NCBI GenBank assembly: GCA_016806645.1
Contig: JACSYO010002062.1
Span: 463,001 to 527,000, forward strand
Direction of reading: 5' to 3'
Origin: Ophiodon elongatus
Lineage: Eukaryota; Chordata; Actinopteri; Perciformes; Hexagrammidae
DNA length: 64,000 nt
The translations under genes and the position numbers were made by a program. Shown in pieces: positions 9,137-21,296 of the stretch (position 1 is the stretch's first letter; the number at the start of each line of letters is the position of its first letter). The notes under the pieces are model-generated. The model was not told the DNA's origin, ran no database searches, and saw nothing but the letters and a program-made list of their open reading frames with translations.

Positions 9137-12100
9137 ATACACACACACACACTTACACGCACACTTACACACACACTTCTGCTGACGGACCGGGCAATGT
9201 TTCCCATGAGTCAAAACCCAAATGTCCGGCTTCCATGCCCAAAATAATAAAGATGATTGGAGGAAACTGCTGTGATTTTGGCAGCGGAGACCAGTTGCAG
9301 CAGACTCGAATGTTTAGGACGAAGCGAATATGAATGTTTTCTTTTCTTTCCTTTTCCAAGAAATGCAATTTTCTATGACGAACAGGCAATTTTGAAATTG
9401 CGGGTGAAATAACCATAAAGACTGACACCAAGGTTGACCCTCCAGCAGTCAACCCACTACCCAAACTGCTCAGTGCAACGGGAAGTGAGGGATTTTGAAA
9501 CTTTGGTCAAATGTTCAAATGCACAAGAAGGATCTCGAATGAGCACAAAAGGAGCCCCCCTCCTCATTTGTCCCCACATACATTATCCAAGTGATGGCGA
9601 TCTGCGACACATATGTTGAAGGGTCTACGTAGGGGTTGTTTTCAAACAGATGCAAATGTTTTCGAAGGGAGTCTGCAGGAAATACGCAAGTCAGCAAAAG
9701 TTCAGTGTGCCTTTCCGCTGTGTCGAATGCTCTCTTTCCCAGTCCCTCACACTTCTTATCTTTCTCCTTTTCTTTCTTTTTAAAAAAAAATATTTCTCTC
9801 ACACACGCACTCACAGCACAACATAATGTCTTCCGCAGCTGTCTCCCCAGGGCGGGCGGTGTAGAGGGTGATATGATGAAGAGGGTGCAAGAGAAAGAGA
9901 AGAGGAGGAAACCTTTGGGGTCGCTGCCACTGGGGTTGGATTCCTTCACACCAGTTGTTGAAAGCCTCTCTTGCACGCATGGGAACGTGTGTGTGTGTGT
10001 GTGTGTGTGTGCAAACACACACTGAAGTGGCTGTGCATGGTGTTTCCTGTCAGCCCCTGCCGCTGCATTGAGGTGATTGTGTGCTGTGGGGCAGGGGGGT
10101 ATGTCTTGACCAGGTGTGTTTGATCACACACCTTAATAGCCAAACACACAGCCAAGGAGATCTGGATAAAGGGAGGAGGTAGATTGCGGGAGATTCCTTT
10201 ATATTCGTTTTCTTTTTTTTTCCAGAAAGGGAAAAACATACAGCAGCAGGTGAGTAGGGGGGACTTTCAAACAAGTTTCCCACTGAAGAGGACAAATAGA
10301 ATGAAATGCTCCCCAAAATCCCTGAATCACATGCCCCCCTTTTCTGTGTTCAACTGCTTTAACCGTGGCCAGGTAAATTAATCATTCTCAGAGCACTTTA
10401 AAAGCCCACTTTACTACTGGACAACGGGGACTACAGTTTCAAAAGGTTTGATGTCACACTGGGACCAGTTAAAACAGTATCAGAATTACATCACTGATGG
10501 TATCACTATACCATAATTGCATTAGCATCCTTGTCCTTGCCACCTAGAGCAGGGTAGTTGGAGGAGTTCCTAACATAAAGGCCTTTGCACAGAGAGGACG
10601 TGATGAGTAAATGACCCAAAGTCTTCACAGGCGAGTATTTAGCATTTTCAAAATCAGCAGTGATGCCAATTTGCGACGGTCACAAAACTTGTATAGCTCT
10701 GAGCTATTGTAAGCTATTCTATTAAGGTTCCTTTTGGCAAAATGCTCTGGGTGAATTTGCATTCCCTCTGGTGAGCAGCAGCGCAGTGTATATGTCAAAG
10801 CCTTAAGAAAGCTCCGGTAAATCAACGACGTTCTCTTTTTTGTTGCCTAATTTATATGTGTGAAAGTATTCATAACAGAAACAACAGTTCGAAAATTATT
10901 GATGTGTGACTTAGTCACACAACATGTGTGTAAAGGCCTTAAAAGTCCTAACCAATGCCTGTAAACATATTATTCTATAACATACTTGGGTTGTTGTTAA
11001 AACTAAACATCTCTGCTGTCACATCAACATGGCAGCAGTGGAACACTGGCACACTCACTCTGCAGTGGAATTCCGTCTGCATTACTATTACTATATTATT
11101 TAGTCTCTGTAAAAGTTTAACTGCTGTCCCAGCTACCAATTATGGGTTCCAGGGCCTGCCTCCTAACATTCCTATTAGCTTATGAGAATATTTTCTAAAG
11201 ATTTTCCGGTAATGTGTTCTGTGTAATGGTGAAAAAGGTTCTCAGTTTTTGAATGTAAAGCTATGAGAGTATTCCTGAAATGCTTGGACACATATTTTTA
11301 CTGTTAACAACTGGACTAACCTGTTGACTGTATATTAAGACCTGCTCTGTTTACACCTACACATAAGTCATACTTATCTATTACACACACAACAATCTAT
11401 TAGTATAACAATGTATCGGTCACAGTAGACATGCTGTAGCTACTTTTACTTTTGATATGTTAATTGCATTTAGCTGATGACACTGCTACTTTTGCTTAAA
11501 GGCGCAAAATGAAGGCTTGCAGCTAACAGTGCTGAAACAGCAACAGTGCTGACAGAGCTCACAGTGTTTAACTGAGGAGGGGACCGGAGGGTGGGCGCCG
11601 TTTTTCTGCGACGATGCAGTCGGTCGGGACGCCGTTATCGGCTGTAACCGCCGTATTAGCGCAATGTAGAGCGGCGGATGCGAGCTAGCTAACATGCACT
11701 AAAAGGCAAGCGTGGCTCTGCTATGTCAACAAAGCACAGTTCAGCTCAGATTCCAACACACACAGAGGCAGACTTCATTCTATGCTCCGGTAGACATTAC
11801 TCCACTATAGCTTTACATAGACATTAGCTGCTTTATCAATCCTCTGAATATCGAGTGTAACTTTTAAGGATTTTGAATACTTTTAACACATTACGTTGTC
11901 GTATTGGTACTTAAACTTAAGCACATTTTAGATTTTCAATATGTTTTCCACCACTACTAGGCAACATCATCAGAATGCTGCAATCAGAACGTTCTCTGGT
12001 CATGTGTTACACATAACAAAACAACAAAACGCTCACTCATTGTAAACACCAAACAACACTGTGACATATTACGTCAGCGCCAAATGAAATGATCAACTGG

Positions 12101-12560
12101 ATGTACCTCAAATGTTGCAGATCAAACTATCTGACCGTGTATGCAACATTAAGCAATATTACTCCAATATTAACATGCAGTGTGACACTGAATGTACTAA
12201 ATGTACTGAATGAACGGAATGTTCCTGTAAACAGTGCTTACATTCATTCACTCCACACCTTTTGCCTCACCTGGCAGTCAGCCGGCAAAGTTACTCTTCA
12301 AAGTTCCCGTCAGGGATCGGTGACGCTCATCTCAACCACATGCAAACGCACGTGCACACACAGACACAGAGTTTTTACCACATATGCGCACACGCAGTCG
12401 CCATACAGCTAGCCGGTTAGCGCGAGCGCCTTCGAAAAACACACGGTTATTCGATTTGCAATCACACACATAATCACAAGTGCACACTCAGAAAGCGAAC
12501 ACACGCATGCAGAGTGAGTGAGCGAGCATGTCTTTAGAGGTGCCCGGTGCTGTTCTCTGA
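9137..12560. other. Non-coding DNA with one short TG array and a CpG-rich repeat-like patch
   Basis: A (TG)12 array lies at 9987-10011. A CpG-dense patch at 11570-11700 (words GTCGGTCGGGACGCCG, GGCTGTAACCGCCGTATTAG) resembles a repeat I have seen in teleosts, but I cannot bound it here. At 10857-10910 is one copy of a word group also present at 32.5 and 41.2 kb. No coding region is supported. Confidence 0.4.
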
Positions 12561-13217
12561 CTCATATTACAGCTCGCCAAAGCAGCTCCTTCTGCGGCCG
12601 CCGTTCTGATTCCTTCTGAAGCCACATCAAGGAGCGCTTGGCCTCCCTGCTAAACAGACGCTTTAGCATCACCGCCGCTGGGTCCCACCAACCAAGAGAA
12701 AGAGCGCGATTTAGAGAGAGAGAGAGAGCCCTCCAGCACGGCCACACCACAGCCATTATGTGCAGATTCAATGGAATCTAATGTGGAGGATGTGGCTGGC
12801 TATCTCATATGCTGTTTATGTAAGTGGGGCGGGGGGGGGGGGTGAAGAGAGGAGGAACAGCGAAGTGCCAGAGACAGAATAAAGCCTGTCCATTCTGTGC
12901 CTTTTGTCTATCCGGCTTCTGAGCCACTTTCTAATGGCTTAATGAGAGCTAAACAGAGCTATTACAGACCAAATGACCACGCTGTTAAGGTCGGTTTGAA
13001 AAAAATGTGGGCGATCACAAAGCGATGATCGTTTGTGTAAACACAACGAGGGGGCCGTTTGTGCCAGATTTCGGACCATGCTGTTGTTTTCTAGGAGGGT
13101 TAAATCAAGCAGCACACAACTCTCCATATCAGTAGAGTGAGTGAGTGAATCAGGACTCCAGTGACCCTCAAGTGCCATGCTTTGTATTAGACTGCCCCCT
13201 AGTGTTGGCGTATCCCC
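12561..13217. other. Mixed-GC non-coding DNA
   Basis: Contains a short GA run (12714-12729) and a run of about 14 G near 12828-12841. The 12575-12720 part has a balanced, non-repetitive composition that would suit a conserved non-coding element, but no motif proves it. No gene recognised. Confidence 0.3.
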
Positions 13218-13234
13218 TGCCTCTCTCTCTCTCC

Positions 13235-13265
<31 letters not shown>

Positions 13266-13267
13266 CC
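13218..13267. repeat. (CT)n microsatellite
   Basis: CT-rich run with single C or G interruptions, about 23 units, followed by CCTTTCTTT. Confidence 0.9.
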
Positions 13268-13460
13268 TTTCTTTGTGCATGAAGTTATCTAAAAGGTATT
13301 AGCGCCGGGGGAATCTGTTTTCTTGAGTGAAACCAGCAGATGTGGAGGTGATAATGACTCTCAGAATCCTTTCGTTCTTGGCTCGGGGAGTTTTCCCAGA
13401 CTTTATATGCTCAGTCAGCTAAATGAATAGAACAACAAGTGCTTGGGGAGTCGGAGCACA

Positions 13461-13555
13461 CTGTGTGTGTGTGCGTGCATGCGTGCGTGCGTGCGTCTGT
13501 GCTTGCGTGTGTGTGTGTGCATGTGTGCGTGTGTAGGTGTGTGTGTGTGTGTGTC
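13461..13555. repeat. Compound (TG)n / (TGCG)n microsatellite
   Basis: Alternating TG units with an inner block of GCGTGCATGCGTGCGTGCGT type. Strict purine-pyrimidine alternation with CG steps makes it a candidate for left-handed DNA. Confidence 0.9.
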
Positions 13556-14429
13556 AATGGATGGTGAAAGATGGAAAGAGCATGGCTGCTGATGCTCGCA
13601 TGCAGCTCACACAGATTCTCATTAAGTCATAGATTTTTAAGTCATCGTCGAACTGATATGTCACCCATAGATTTCTATATTTCCTGTTTTTGGCAGCTTG
13701 CGCTTCACTGTCGAACGACTGTTTGTGCTGTCAAGACGGTAATATATTTGTAGAGCTCTGGAATCTCTGTTTAACAACGTTTATCTCAACTATAATCTGG
13801 GACCTTATTTTCACTTTATTTTCCAGGTGTTAAAAAAACGGTGAGAATGAAATTTGGGTGCTTTGGAAACAAGTGGAGTTATCTTACCACACTGGCATGA
13901 GTAAGTCCATTTGTGAGACTCAATACTTTTTTCTTTTTCTCCCCAGACAGATTCCACAAGATCCTTTCCTGCACTAGATTCATCTGACAGCTGCAGTTTT
14001 TACTTTGCAGAGGAGACTTTCACACGCAGAACCTTAGATGAGCTCATACTGTGCAGTATCAGGCACTGATACAGCTGAAAGTACCCAACGTGGCATCACC
14101 TACACCTCTGAAATATTTACAAGTGTATTTAACACACTTTTAAGACTTAGACATATGAGTTTTGCTATTGATACAGCTTTTGCCATCAGTGGCAATATGG
14201 GATTTGAACCTCCAAACTTCAGGCATGAATGTGAGATTCGTATTTGGAACGTCTGCACAGCAGTTTTCCGGAAAGCCCTAATTGGGACATTATGCAAGGT
14301 TACAAGGTTATTTTTATTGGCATTGTGCAACAGGGTTGCATAACTAAATGCAGATTGCAGTCCCATTGCTTCATAACAAAACAAAACAAAAACTATATCA
14401 TATGTGGAGGGTGGAGGATGAATTAAGAA

Positions 14430-14830
14430 GTCACTCAGCTTGAGGAAATATGCTGTTTTAAAATCTGGTGGTACAGCAGCTGATACTTCTGTATCTTTTT
14501 CCAGACGGCAGCAGGGTGAGCAGGTTGTGTCTGGGGTGAGGTTTTGTCTTTTAATATCCTTTGAGCTCTCCGCAGGCACCTCATGTCACCAATATTACTG
14601 ATGCTCAGTAGATGGGTACCAATGATGCACTGGGCGGTTTTAATCACCCATAGAGCCCTCCTGTCCTGGGCCGTGCACATCCCATTCCAGTTTATAATGT
14701 TTCTAGTCAGGATGCTTTCTATTGCTTCTCTATAAAAGTTGACGAGAACTTTTGGCACAGGAATTTTGCCTTCTTAAGTTTCCTCAAGAAATACAGCCGT
14801 TCATGAGCTTTCTTCACCTGGATGGAGATA
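14430..14830 (-). pseudogene. Decayed LINE ORF2 C-terminal tail
   Basis: Read on the minus strand, this holds the end of a non-LTR retrotransposon reverse-transcriptase protein in three different frames. From upstream (high coordinates), one frame gives HERLYFLRKLKK. The next gives PKVLVNFYREAIESIL, a Trp and CTAQDRRAL, then an IIGTHLLSI segment and the CLRRAQRILKD block. A third gives LLTLLPSGKRYRSI and IFPQA before a stop. This order and these words match the C-terminal tail I know from fish LINEs of the L2/CR1 group (YRxxIESIL, CTAxDRKAL, LLPSGRRYRSI, FFPQA). At least two frameshifts and one stop break it, and the polymerase core is absent, so it is a 5'-truncated dead copy. The clade is not certain. 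Confidence 0.8.
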
Positions 14831-16349
14831 CGTGATTAACATTTCAGGTTGGTTGATGCATGGGCCTCCTTGGACTAGGGAGGTGACATTTTATGTTGTA
14901 TAATTAATATATTTAAAAACAGACTAAAAGTTGGGATGAGGCCCTGAGAAACCGGAAAGGTGGTCTGTTGGAGTGTTGGAACTTCCTACTAGATAAAGTA
15001 CAATGGAACGCCATTCAAAGCCAAAGTTCCTATTTGTGAAAAAGCAGTTGTCTGACGCCACACAACAAGAGCACATTGTAAATGGTGAACTATCAACTAA
15101 AAGGCAATGTAAAGCATATTTGCCTGCATTTAATTGAAATAATACATACTATTTTATGGTAAAACCTGTTCTGCATTTAGAAATCCCAAATATGCTGCCA
15201 ATGTTAGCAGGTAGCTGGTTGGCAAACTGTATTCCTCCTCTCTTCATAGACTATAAAAGGAGGCTGCATTGTGTGTACACTTCAGTAAAACATCAGTCCG
15301 TCACGGTCAGCCATTGTTTTTCTTTACGTTTGGCGTCGTGCACTTGGAACGCTTGGAGGTCGGAATTCAGAAATCTCAACTGGGAAATTCCAACCTACTT
15401 TGACTGGAAAGCATGTGACAAATTGTGTCACAAAGATAATTATAATGTAGAAACCTATTTAAAGCAGGAGAGGCTTAGTTAGTTGTTAAAGTTATGGGTT
15501 TTGAAACCGCAAACGCAATTCGAAAAGGTTCCTTTGGCAATCAGGAGCGCCATCATGATGTCGTTATTTTACAATACGATATGTAATCATGGCATATGCC
15601 ATACTGAAATATCGCCCCAATGGAATCTAGACACTGGTTGTGGTGAAGGAGTGAAGAGCAGCCTCGCTGAAGATCTGGGTGGAATTGATGTGGACTGGAC
15701 TCACTGGCTCACTGAAAAGGACCTTCTTGGACGACTGGTTGATGAGAAGATTGGCTCAGAGAGAGAGAATGTGATTAAGTGAAGTGAATAGTGTGAACTC
15801 CATTAGTCGTCTGAATGAGTTGAGGATGGGACAGGAAGTACATGAACAGGATCACAAAACATGAAGAAAGTCTTCCATTTGAACTTTCGCTAAACTCTTA
15901 GTTCTTAGTTTGCAATGGGATGTTATCACTATCATTCTTCATTCACCATTTGGCTGAAGGTGACACTAAATTACATGTTAAGAAGAGTGATTGCTATGCA
16001 GATGACTCACATTTCTCTAAAGCTCTTCAGTGTACATTAGAAATGAAATGAAATTTAATGGCAAGTAAACAAAGAAATTGGATGTGGGTTTCTCCAAAGC
16101 CTCCTTGGGTTTGTTGTGTATGTGTTACACCAGAGAGGTTAGAGTTCATACACTGTTCTCCGATGAGAAAAGGTGATGAAACACGAAGAATATGAACGGC
16201 ATTTGCGGTGTTCGCCCGTGTGTGAGGAAACTAGGTTTTCAGTTCATATCTCCTGACCTGGAACAGATCTTCAGACAGCTATGTGGCACTTTCCAAAACT
16301 CATTCATCTCCCCGAGCAAGGCAGCTATCCGTACATACCTCAGGCAAAT
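14831..16349. other. Non-coding DNA, no recognised gene
   Basis: Moderately AT-rich. The two adjoining open frames near 15156-15782 have no recognisable domain and lie partly in sequence (GGAGGTCGGAATTC, AACTGGGAAATTCCAAC) that resembles teleost interspersed repeats. Nothing else stands out. Confidence 0.35.
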
Positions 16350-16367
16350 ACACGCACACGCACACGT

Positions 16368-16402
<35 letters not shown>
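16350..16402. repeat. (CA)n microsatellite with CG steps
   Basis: CA run preceded by CACGCACACGTACGCGCGC, about 26 units in all. Confidence 0.9.
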
Positions 16403-16544
16403 TGCATTACCAGTACAGTGTGTGTTTAACTTAGCAGCTAGAAAAGTCCCCCAGTGAGAGGTGTTGATGGATGGATGTCAGAAGGCAATGACCTGCCTGG
16501 GTCTCCTCTATTTCACACAACCACATTAACTGGGTCATCAATCA

Positions 16545-16581
16545 GTGTGTGTGTGTGTGTGTCTGTGTGTGTGTGTGTGTG
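16545..16581. repeat. (TG)n microsatellite
   Basis: About 18 TG units with one C interruption. Confidence 0.9.
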
Positions 16582-16674
16582 ATTTTGAACGCGTGTGTTT
16601 GGCCACGCCAGCATTTCCAGTGTGTAAATTGGGAGCATGAATCCATATGTACTGGGGATACACTTATCAGGTTG

Positions 16675-16676
<2 letters not shown>

Positions 16677-16706
<30 letters not shown>
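16677..16706. repeat. (CA)n microsatellite
   Basis: About 14 CA units, 95 bp from a TG array in the opposite sense, so the two could pair as a hairpin. Confidence 0.9.
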
Positions 16707-16707
<1 letters not shown>

Positions 16708-17012
16708 GAGGGATACGGATCTGTACTGTTGACCTGCAGGACCTCATTACTGCAGCCAATCAGAAGACAAAACATCAGGCTGATTAGCGAAAGACCTGCA
16801 CAAATAAACAGCGAAAGATTGAGCCGAGAGAGAGGGAGGAGGGGGCGAGGGGGAGAAAGGTTAGGTGAGAGCGGCATGGTGGAGAAAGAGAGAGAGATAG
16901 TGTTGCCTGAGGTGAGAGGGGTTTTCTCTCTGGTACAACTTAACCTCACGCTGCCCCCTCTGAGTTCATGTCAGAGCCCCTGTGGATACATTACTATGTG
17001 CAAAAAGGGGAG

Positions 17013-17024
17013 AACACACACCCA

Positions 17025-17059
<35 letters not shown>
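17013..17059. repeat. (CA)n microsatellite
   Basis: CA run with two CCA interruptions near its start, about 22 units. Confidence 0.9.
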
Positions 17060-17062
<3 letters not shown>

Positions 17063-17217
17063 TTTGTCTTTCTTTACACTTATACCTTTCTCTCTCACAC
17101 ACACACAGCCAATGCTCCCTGCAAGGAAGATCCGTCGACATTCGAGCAGCGCCACAGCTCAGCGATTGTGATGAATGAGGAAAATCACGGCTACAAATCT
17201 TATCTGGGCCTTCGGTC

Positions 17218-17221
<4 letters not shown>

Positions 17222-17276
<55 letters not shown>
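17222..17276. repeat. (TG)n microsatellite
   Basis: Near-pure run of about 27 TG units, opposite in sense to the CA array 160 bp upstream. Confidence 0.95.
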
Positions 17277-17277
<1 letters not shown>

Positions 17278-17661
17278 TGTTTCCCTCCAGCTGTGCTCCA
17301 TTTCGTGGCCCGGTCCACTCTGAGACACCCTTAGGGGGTTATATAAGAACTGGAGTCAATTGCAGAGTGTGTGTGAGTAAATTACTGTCTGTAGATGCAG
17401 GTTACGCACACGCTGGGAGGTGTTGCTTGGCAATGCCCCGCAGCGAAAAGCCGTACAAAAAACAAACAAAGGTTATCTGAAATGAACATGCAGATGTTCT
17501 TGACAACGATGATGAAAGAGTCCACAAGTGTCACACGGATTTACAACGTAAGCGTGCATGTGCCACAGTGACACACTCGGCGTGAATGGCATCGCATGAG
17601 CTGAGGAATCTGGCTGCTGGATATTTCCTCCATTCCTCTGTCAACCATTCATCTCTCGCTC

Positions 17662-17740
17662 AGAGGGAGGAGGAAGGGGAGAGAGAGAGAGGTATACAAA
17701 GAGTCGGAGACGGAAAGAGAGAGAGAGAGAGAAAGAGAGA
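17662..17740. repeat. GA-rich purine tract
   Basis: About 80 bp of mostly purine sequence with GAGAGA and GAAAGAGA runs. Confidence 0.8.
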
Positions 17741-17918
17741 CGGTCTCTTCATTCGCCCGCTGGTGGTCGGCCAAGAACATTCTGTACTGGTTTGTTTGTG
17801 GGGGAAATAGAGAATACGTTTCTATTCCTCATGAGGCTGACCTTCCTGTCTGCCTCCCCTGTCCATTTACCGTCTGCATGTACTTCACATATCTCTGTGC
17901 GACTGGCTGATCCTCCAT

Positions 17919-17924
17919 GTATGT

Positions 17925-17963
<39 letters not shown>

Positions 17964-18032
17964 CGTGCATGTGTGTGTGTGCGTGCGTGCGTGTGCGTGT
18001 GCGTGTGTGTGTCTTTGTGTGTGTGTGTGTGT
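17919..18032. repeat. Long (TG)n / (TGCG)n compound array
   Basis: About 114 bp of alternating TG with GCGTGCGT and GCGTGTGC blocks. It is one of the best purine-pyrimidine alternating tracts in the window, together with 35702-35828. Confidence 0.92.
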
Positions 18033-18193
18033 CAGCTCATCTGACCTGGGAGTCTGTGTGCAACGTTAGAAGCTCATACCGTGGCTGTGAGACCAGCTGG
18101 AAGCACCACTCTGTTCACACGTTCAGTTTCTCCAAGTGCTAGATTTTAGCTCAGCTAGCCTAAATGGCTACAGACGCCCCAAATCTGTTGCAA

Positions 18194-18208
18194 GGGGGGG
18201 GGGGGGGG
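18194..18208. repeat. G homopolymer run
   Basis: About 15 consecutive G. Such runs are error-prone in assembly, so the exact length is uncertain. Confidence 0.85.
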
Positions 18209-18610
18209 TTGTGAGGAACGTCTTATTCTGGCTGCTGGCACTGTAGGTTGATTATCAGCCCAAATTCCAAATTTAGCCAAATCTAGGAGCTAAATATGGG
18301 CCACTGCTAGTTTACATTAGCCCTACAGGGCAGAGTTAGTGATGAAACCTTCTTGTAGACAGCTGTGGGGCTATATCAGACCATATCACAAAATCCAAAA
18401 AGGGCACCAACTTGAGGCAGCTTTAAAGTCCGTGCCAAATTGCACAACGTGTTAATGGATATGTTTAAAGTATATTTACCTGTCCATCTATGTGTCTGTC
18501 GTTCTGCCTGCGTATAGACCACAGTACAGCCCATGACAAACAGTCTAAACACAACCAGCTGTGCTCTGGACTGCTGGGAGCCCCCCCCCCCCATCACAGC
18601 TCTGCTTTCC

Positions 18611-18633
18611 ACACACACACACACACACACACA
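18611..18633. repeat. (CA)n microsatellite
   Basis: About 11 CA units, shortly after a run of about ten C at 18582-18592. Confidence 0.85.
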
Positions 18634-19799
18634 GTCAGACAAGTACAAGTTTATACAGTATGAACATATGGATGTATGAAAACATGCTCAAAGGCAAAGA
18701 GGGGTGCATACTGTAGGTTTACAAAGTCAAAAGTATAGTTACTTTTACTACTTTATTTGCTCAAAAGCACGCACTAGTGTGTGTAAATTGTTATTCAACC
18801 AGGTTCTTTGTGTGTGTAGCAAAGCAAGTACATGGCGCACAAAAGTCCACTCAGTCCAACAAACAATAAAAGCTTCTTTGTTAGACACATATTAGAACCA
18901 GTAGACCTCTCCATAGGCCTTGCTGTGCCATGAACACCACTTATTAAACTGTACAAATTGGCATTGTCCAGCACAGATCTGACAGTAAAGTAAGTATTTT
19001 CAGCTCTGCCTTGGCTGGCATATATCAGTAACAGATTCTATATGTTATTAGTGAGGGTGTGTGGAAAGGCTGCGATGACAGAAGAATATGTGCCATGCAG
19101 CATGGAGCTATAAACGGAGCATAAGCTCAATGCGAATCGAGGAGCATCGGTGAGAAATTAGAGAAAAGCAGTGGAGTTCGTTTGTCCGCTGTGACCGGAG
19201 AAAAGTCCGCCGACGTTGATTGACAGCTCGTAAGTATCTGCGCTGAAACGGAGATGCAGACGATGATATTGAACATTGAGGCAATTCCACGAGGGCCAAA
19301 AGAAAACAAAGTATCACGTTGTTATACATTATCAACCACTGTAACATCCTCCCTAAGGCCGGCTTGTTCACATCGACTACTAAAAAGTCATTGCTGGTGG
19401 TGGTGTGTAGTAAAATTACAACACAATCGGTGAAATGCAGCCTATGTAAATAGCTATAATAACCCCATTTACACCGCAGGAACAACCCCCAACCTGAGAC
19501 TTCCAACACGTTGAACTTTTAAGAACCTTGTCAGGCTTTGATACAAGGTTCAACTATGTTGTTTTTATGTGCTGTTCGGTATGCCCTGTGGCTGCCTGAC
19601 TAGAAGGGCTGAAAAATATCATAAGGGCACCAGCATAAAAGGCAGCATGTAAGGCAGCTGATATGGCAGTATGTTTTCAAAATTTTAGGGCAACCTTAGA
19701 GGGCACTACATTACATTTTCTCTTTACATTACATTGTACCTATTGGAGGTGGCATGGCTGTTTAAAAAACAGCTTGTTTGTGCGGGATGTCCCATGTTG
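18634..19799. other. Non-coding DNA, no recognised gene
   Basis: Average composition. The longest minus-strand frame (near 19108-19509) shows no recognisable domain. Nothing bounded as a repeat from within the window. Confidence 0.35.
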
Positions 19800-19955
19800 C
19801 GTCCGTGACGATTCTCTCTAATCAATCAGGGGTCTGCGGTGTTTTAACTCCACCTTCTAGTATCTACTCAGCTCACTTGGAGCCGTGACCCAGGTGGTAC
19901 CAAAAAGAGTACCGGGTACCAGAGACTATCCATAACTTTTGCGAACGGAAAGCAA
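19800..19955. repeat. Fragment of a GGTACC-rich teleost-type repeat
   Basis: Contains AACTCCACCTTCTAGTATC, then CCAGGTGGTACCAAAAAG and the palindromic word GGTACC again shortly after (CCGGGTACCAG), followed by a GCGAACGGAAAGC word and an A14 run. I recognise this word order from a common teleost interspersed repeat. There is only one copy here, so the call rests on memory and not on internal comparison. Confidence 0.4.
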
Positions 19956-21296
19956 AAAAAAAAAAAAGAGTTGTGTAGAGCTTTGGTCTGCCGTTTGGTG
20001 CACAGCCGGTAGCGTGTTGTCAGTTTATCAGAAAACAGCTGATTGGTGCATGTGGAACCAAGATTTATTGGAGCGGTATTAGTGAACTTCAAATGAAAAA
20101 AGTTGTGATCCCTATAACCAAAAGAATGAGCAGAAAATAACACAAGCTAGAAGGGTGAGTGAAATAAACAGCAGTAAAATACACAGGTGCAATCTTTCCT
20201 CCCACTTGGCTCTCTTCTCAAACCGGTCCATCGGTCAGCCTCAGGCTATCTGCCGCTTCACAGGTAGACAGCTCATCAAAATGAGTGACAACTGCTTGGG
20301 TGGATACCTCACCAACCGTGGGGGAGGAGAGCACGGCTGACAATGCACTTTCTGCCTGCGGGTGAGAAGTTGCATATCGGGGTTTCAAGTTGTGTCTTGC
20401 AACATTTCAGGCCGTGAGCAATTCGGGAAACTTCCAAAAGGGTTTTTTCTTTCTGAGTCCAGAATTCACTGCGGCTAATGAATATGAAACCTCTTATCTA
20501 CCAGACAGTCTGGTATAGACACCAACAGTTAAAAGTTTATCACCAGTCCGTGTTACGGCATGTCTCTAGTAAACTTTGTTTTTAAATAGCAAAAAAGAAA
20601 TCTCATATCTACCTCTAAGTCCAAGCCAAACAATGCTATATCGCTATGCTTTGAGTTTCACAGCACCACAGCCTTCAACACACACACGCACAAGGTTCCG
20701 TGTGTAAAGGGTCCACCTTTCTGTCTTTGAAAGCAGCCTGAGTGCTCGGCCGCTGTAATGCCCTGCTGTTGACTTCGTGTTGACTTAGCCATTAAAAGCT
20801 GCAGCAGGTCTGAAATCAAAACCTGCACAACTGTTTGGCTTGGACCGAGCGAGCCTCATAAGTATACACTTGAGCTGGGTTAAACACTTGCACCTCTGAC
20901 AAAGTCCCCACACAGGTCGCCGGTGCGTCTCTCAAAGAGGAACGTCACTCCGATTACCTCACAAAAATGGAGAAAATCAGCAACTCAAGAGTGTCAGACG
21001 CCAGAGAGACAAGTTGAGAGCAGGCTGGGCTTTTGCAAAAGGAAGAAATGTGTGCGGTGTGTGTGATTAATTGCCCTGGCTCAGATAAAACAATAAACAG
21101 AGGAAGAGCGGGATTGTTCCCGTCAACCTGACTGTCATTTTGGGCTCAAACATCTTGATTTTAACATTCCTCCAGTCTCCACAATTCATTCCTGAATCAT
21201 ATGTTTGTTCTTCTTGAGTCTGCTTTTTGAAAACTGAAGACATTTCAGGAATGGTTCCAACATCTTTAGTCTTTTGGCTTTTTTTTTTTTTTATCC
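19956..21296. other. Non-coding DNA, no recognised gene
   Basis: An A14 run opens this stretch. The remainder is unique-looking, average-GC sequence with no coding potential that I can support. Confidence 0.35.

Noticed and set aside
14205..14235. tRNA-like B box (GGTTCAAATCCC on the minus strand)
   Set aside because: No matching A box at the right distance and no cloverleaf can be drawn; a lone B-box match is expected by chance or from an old SINE.
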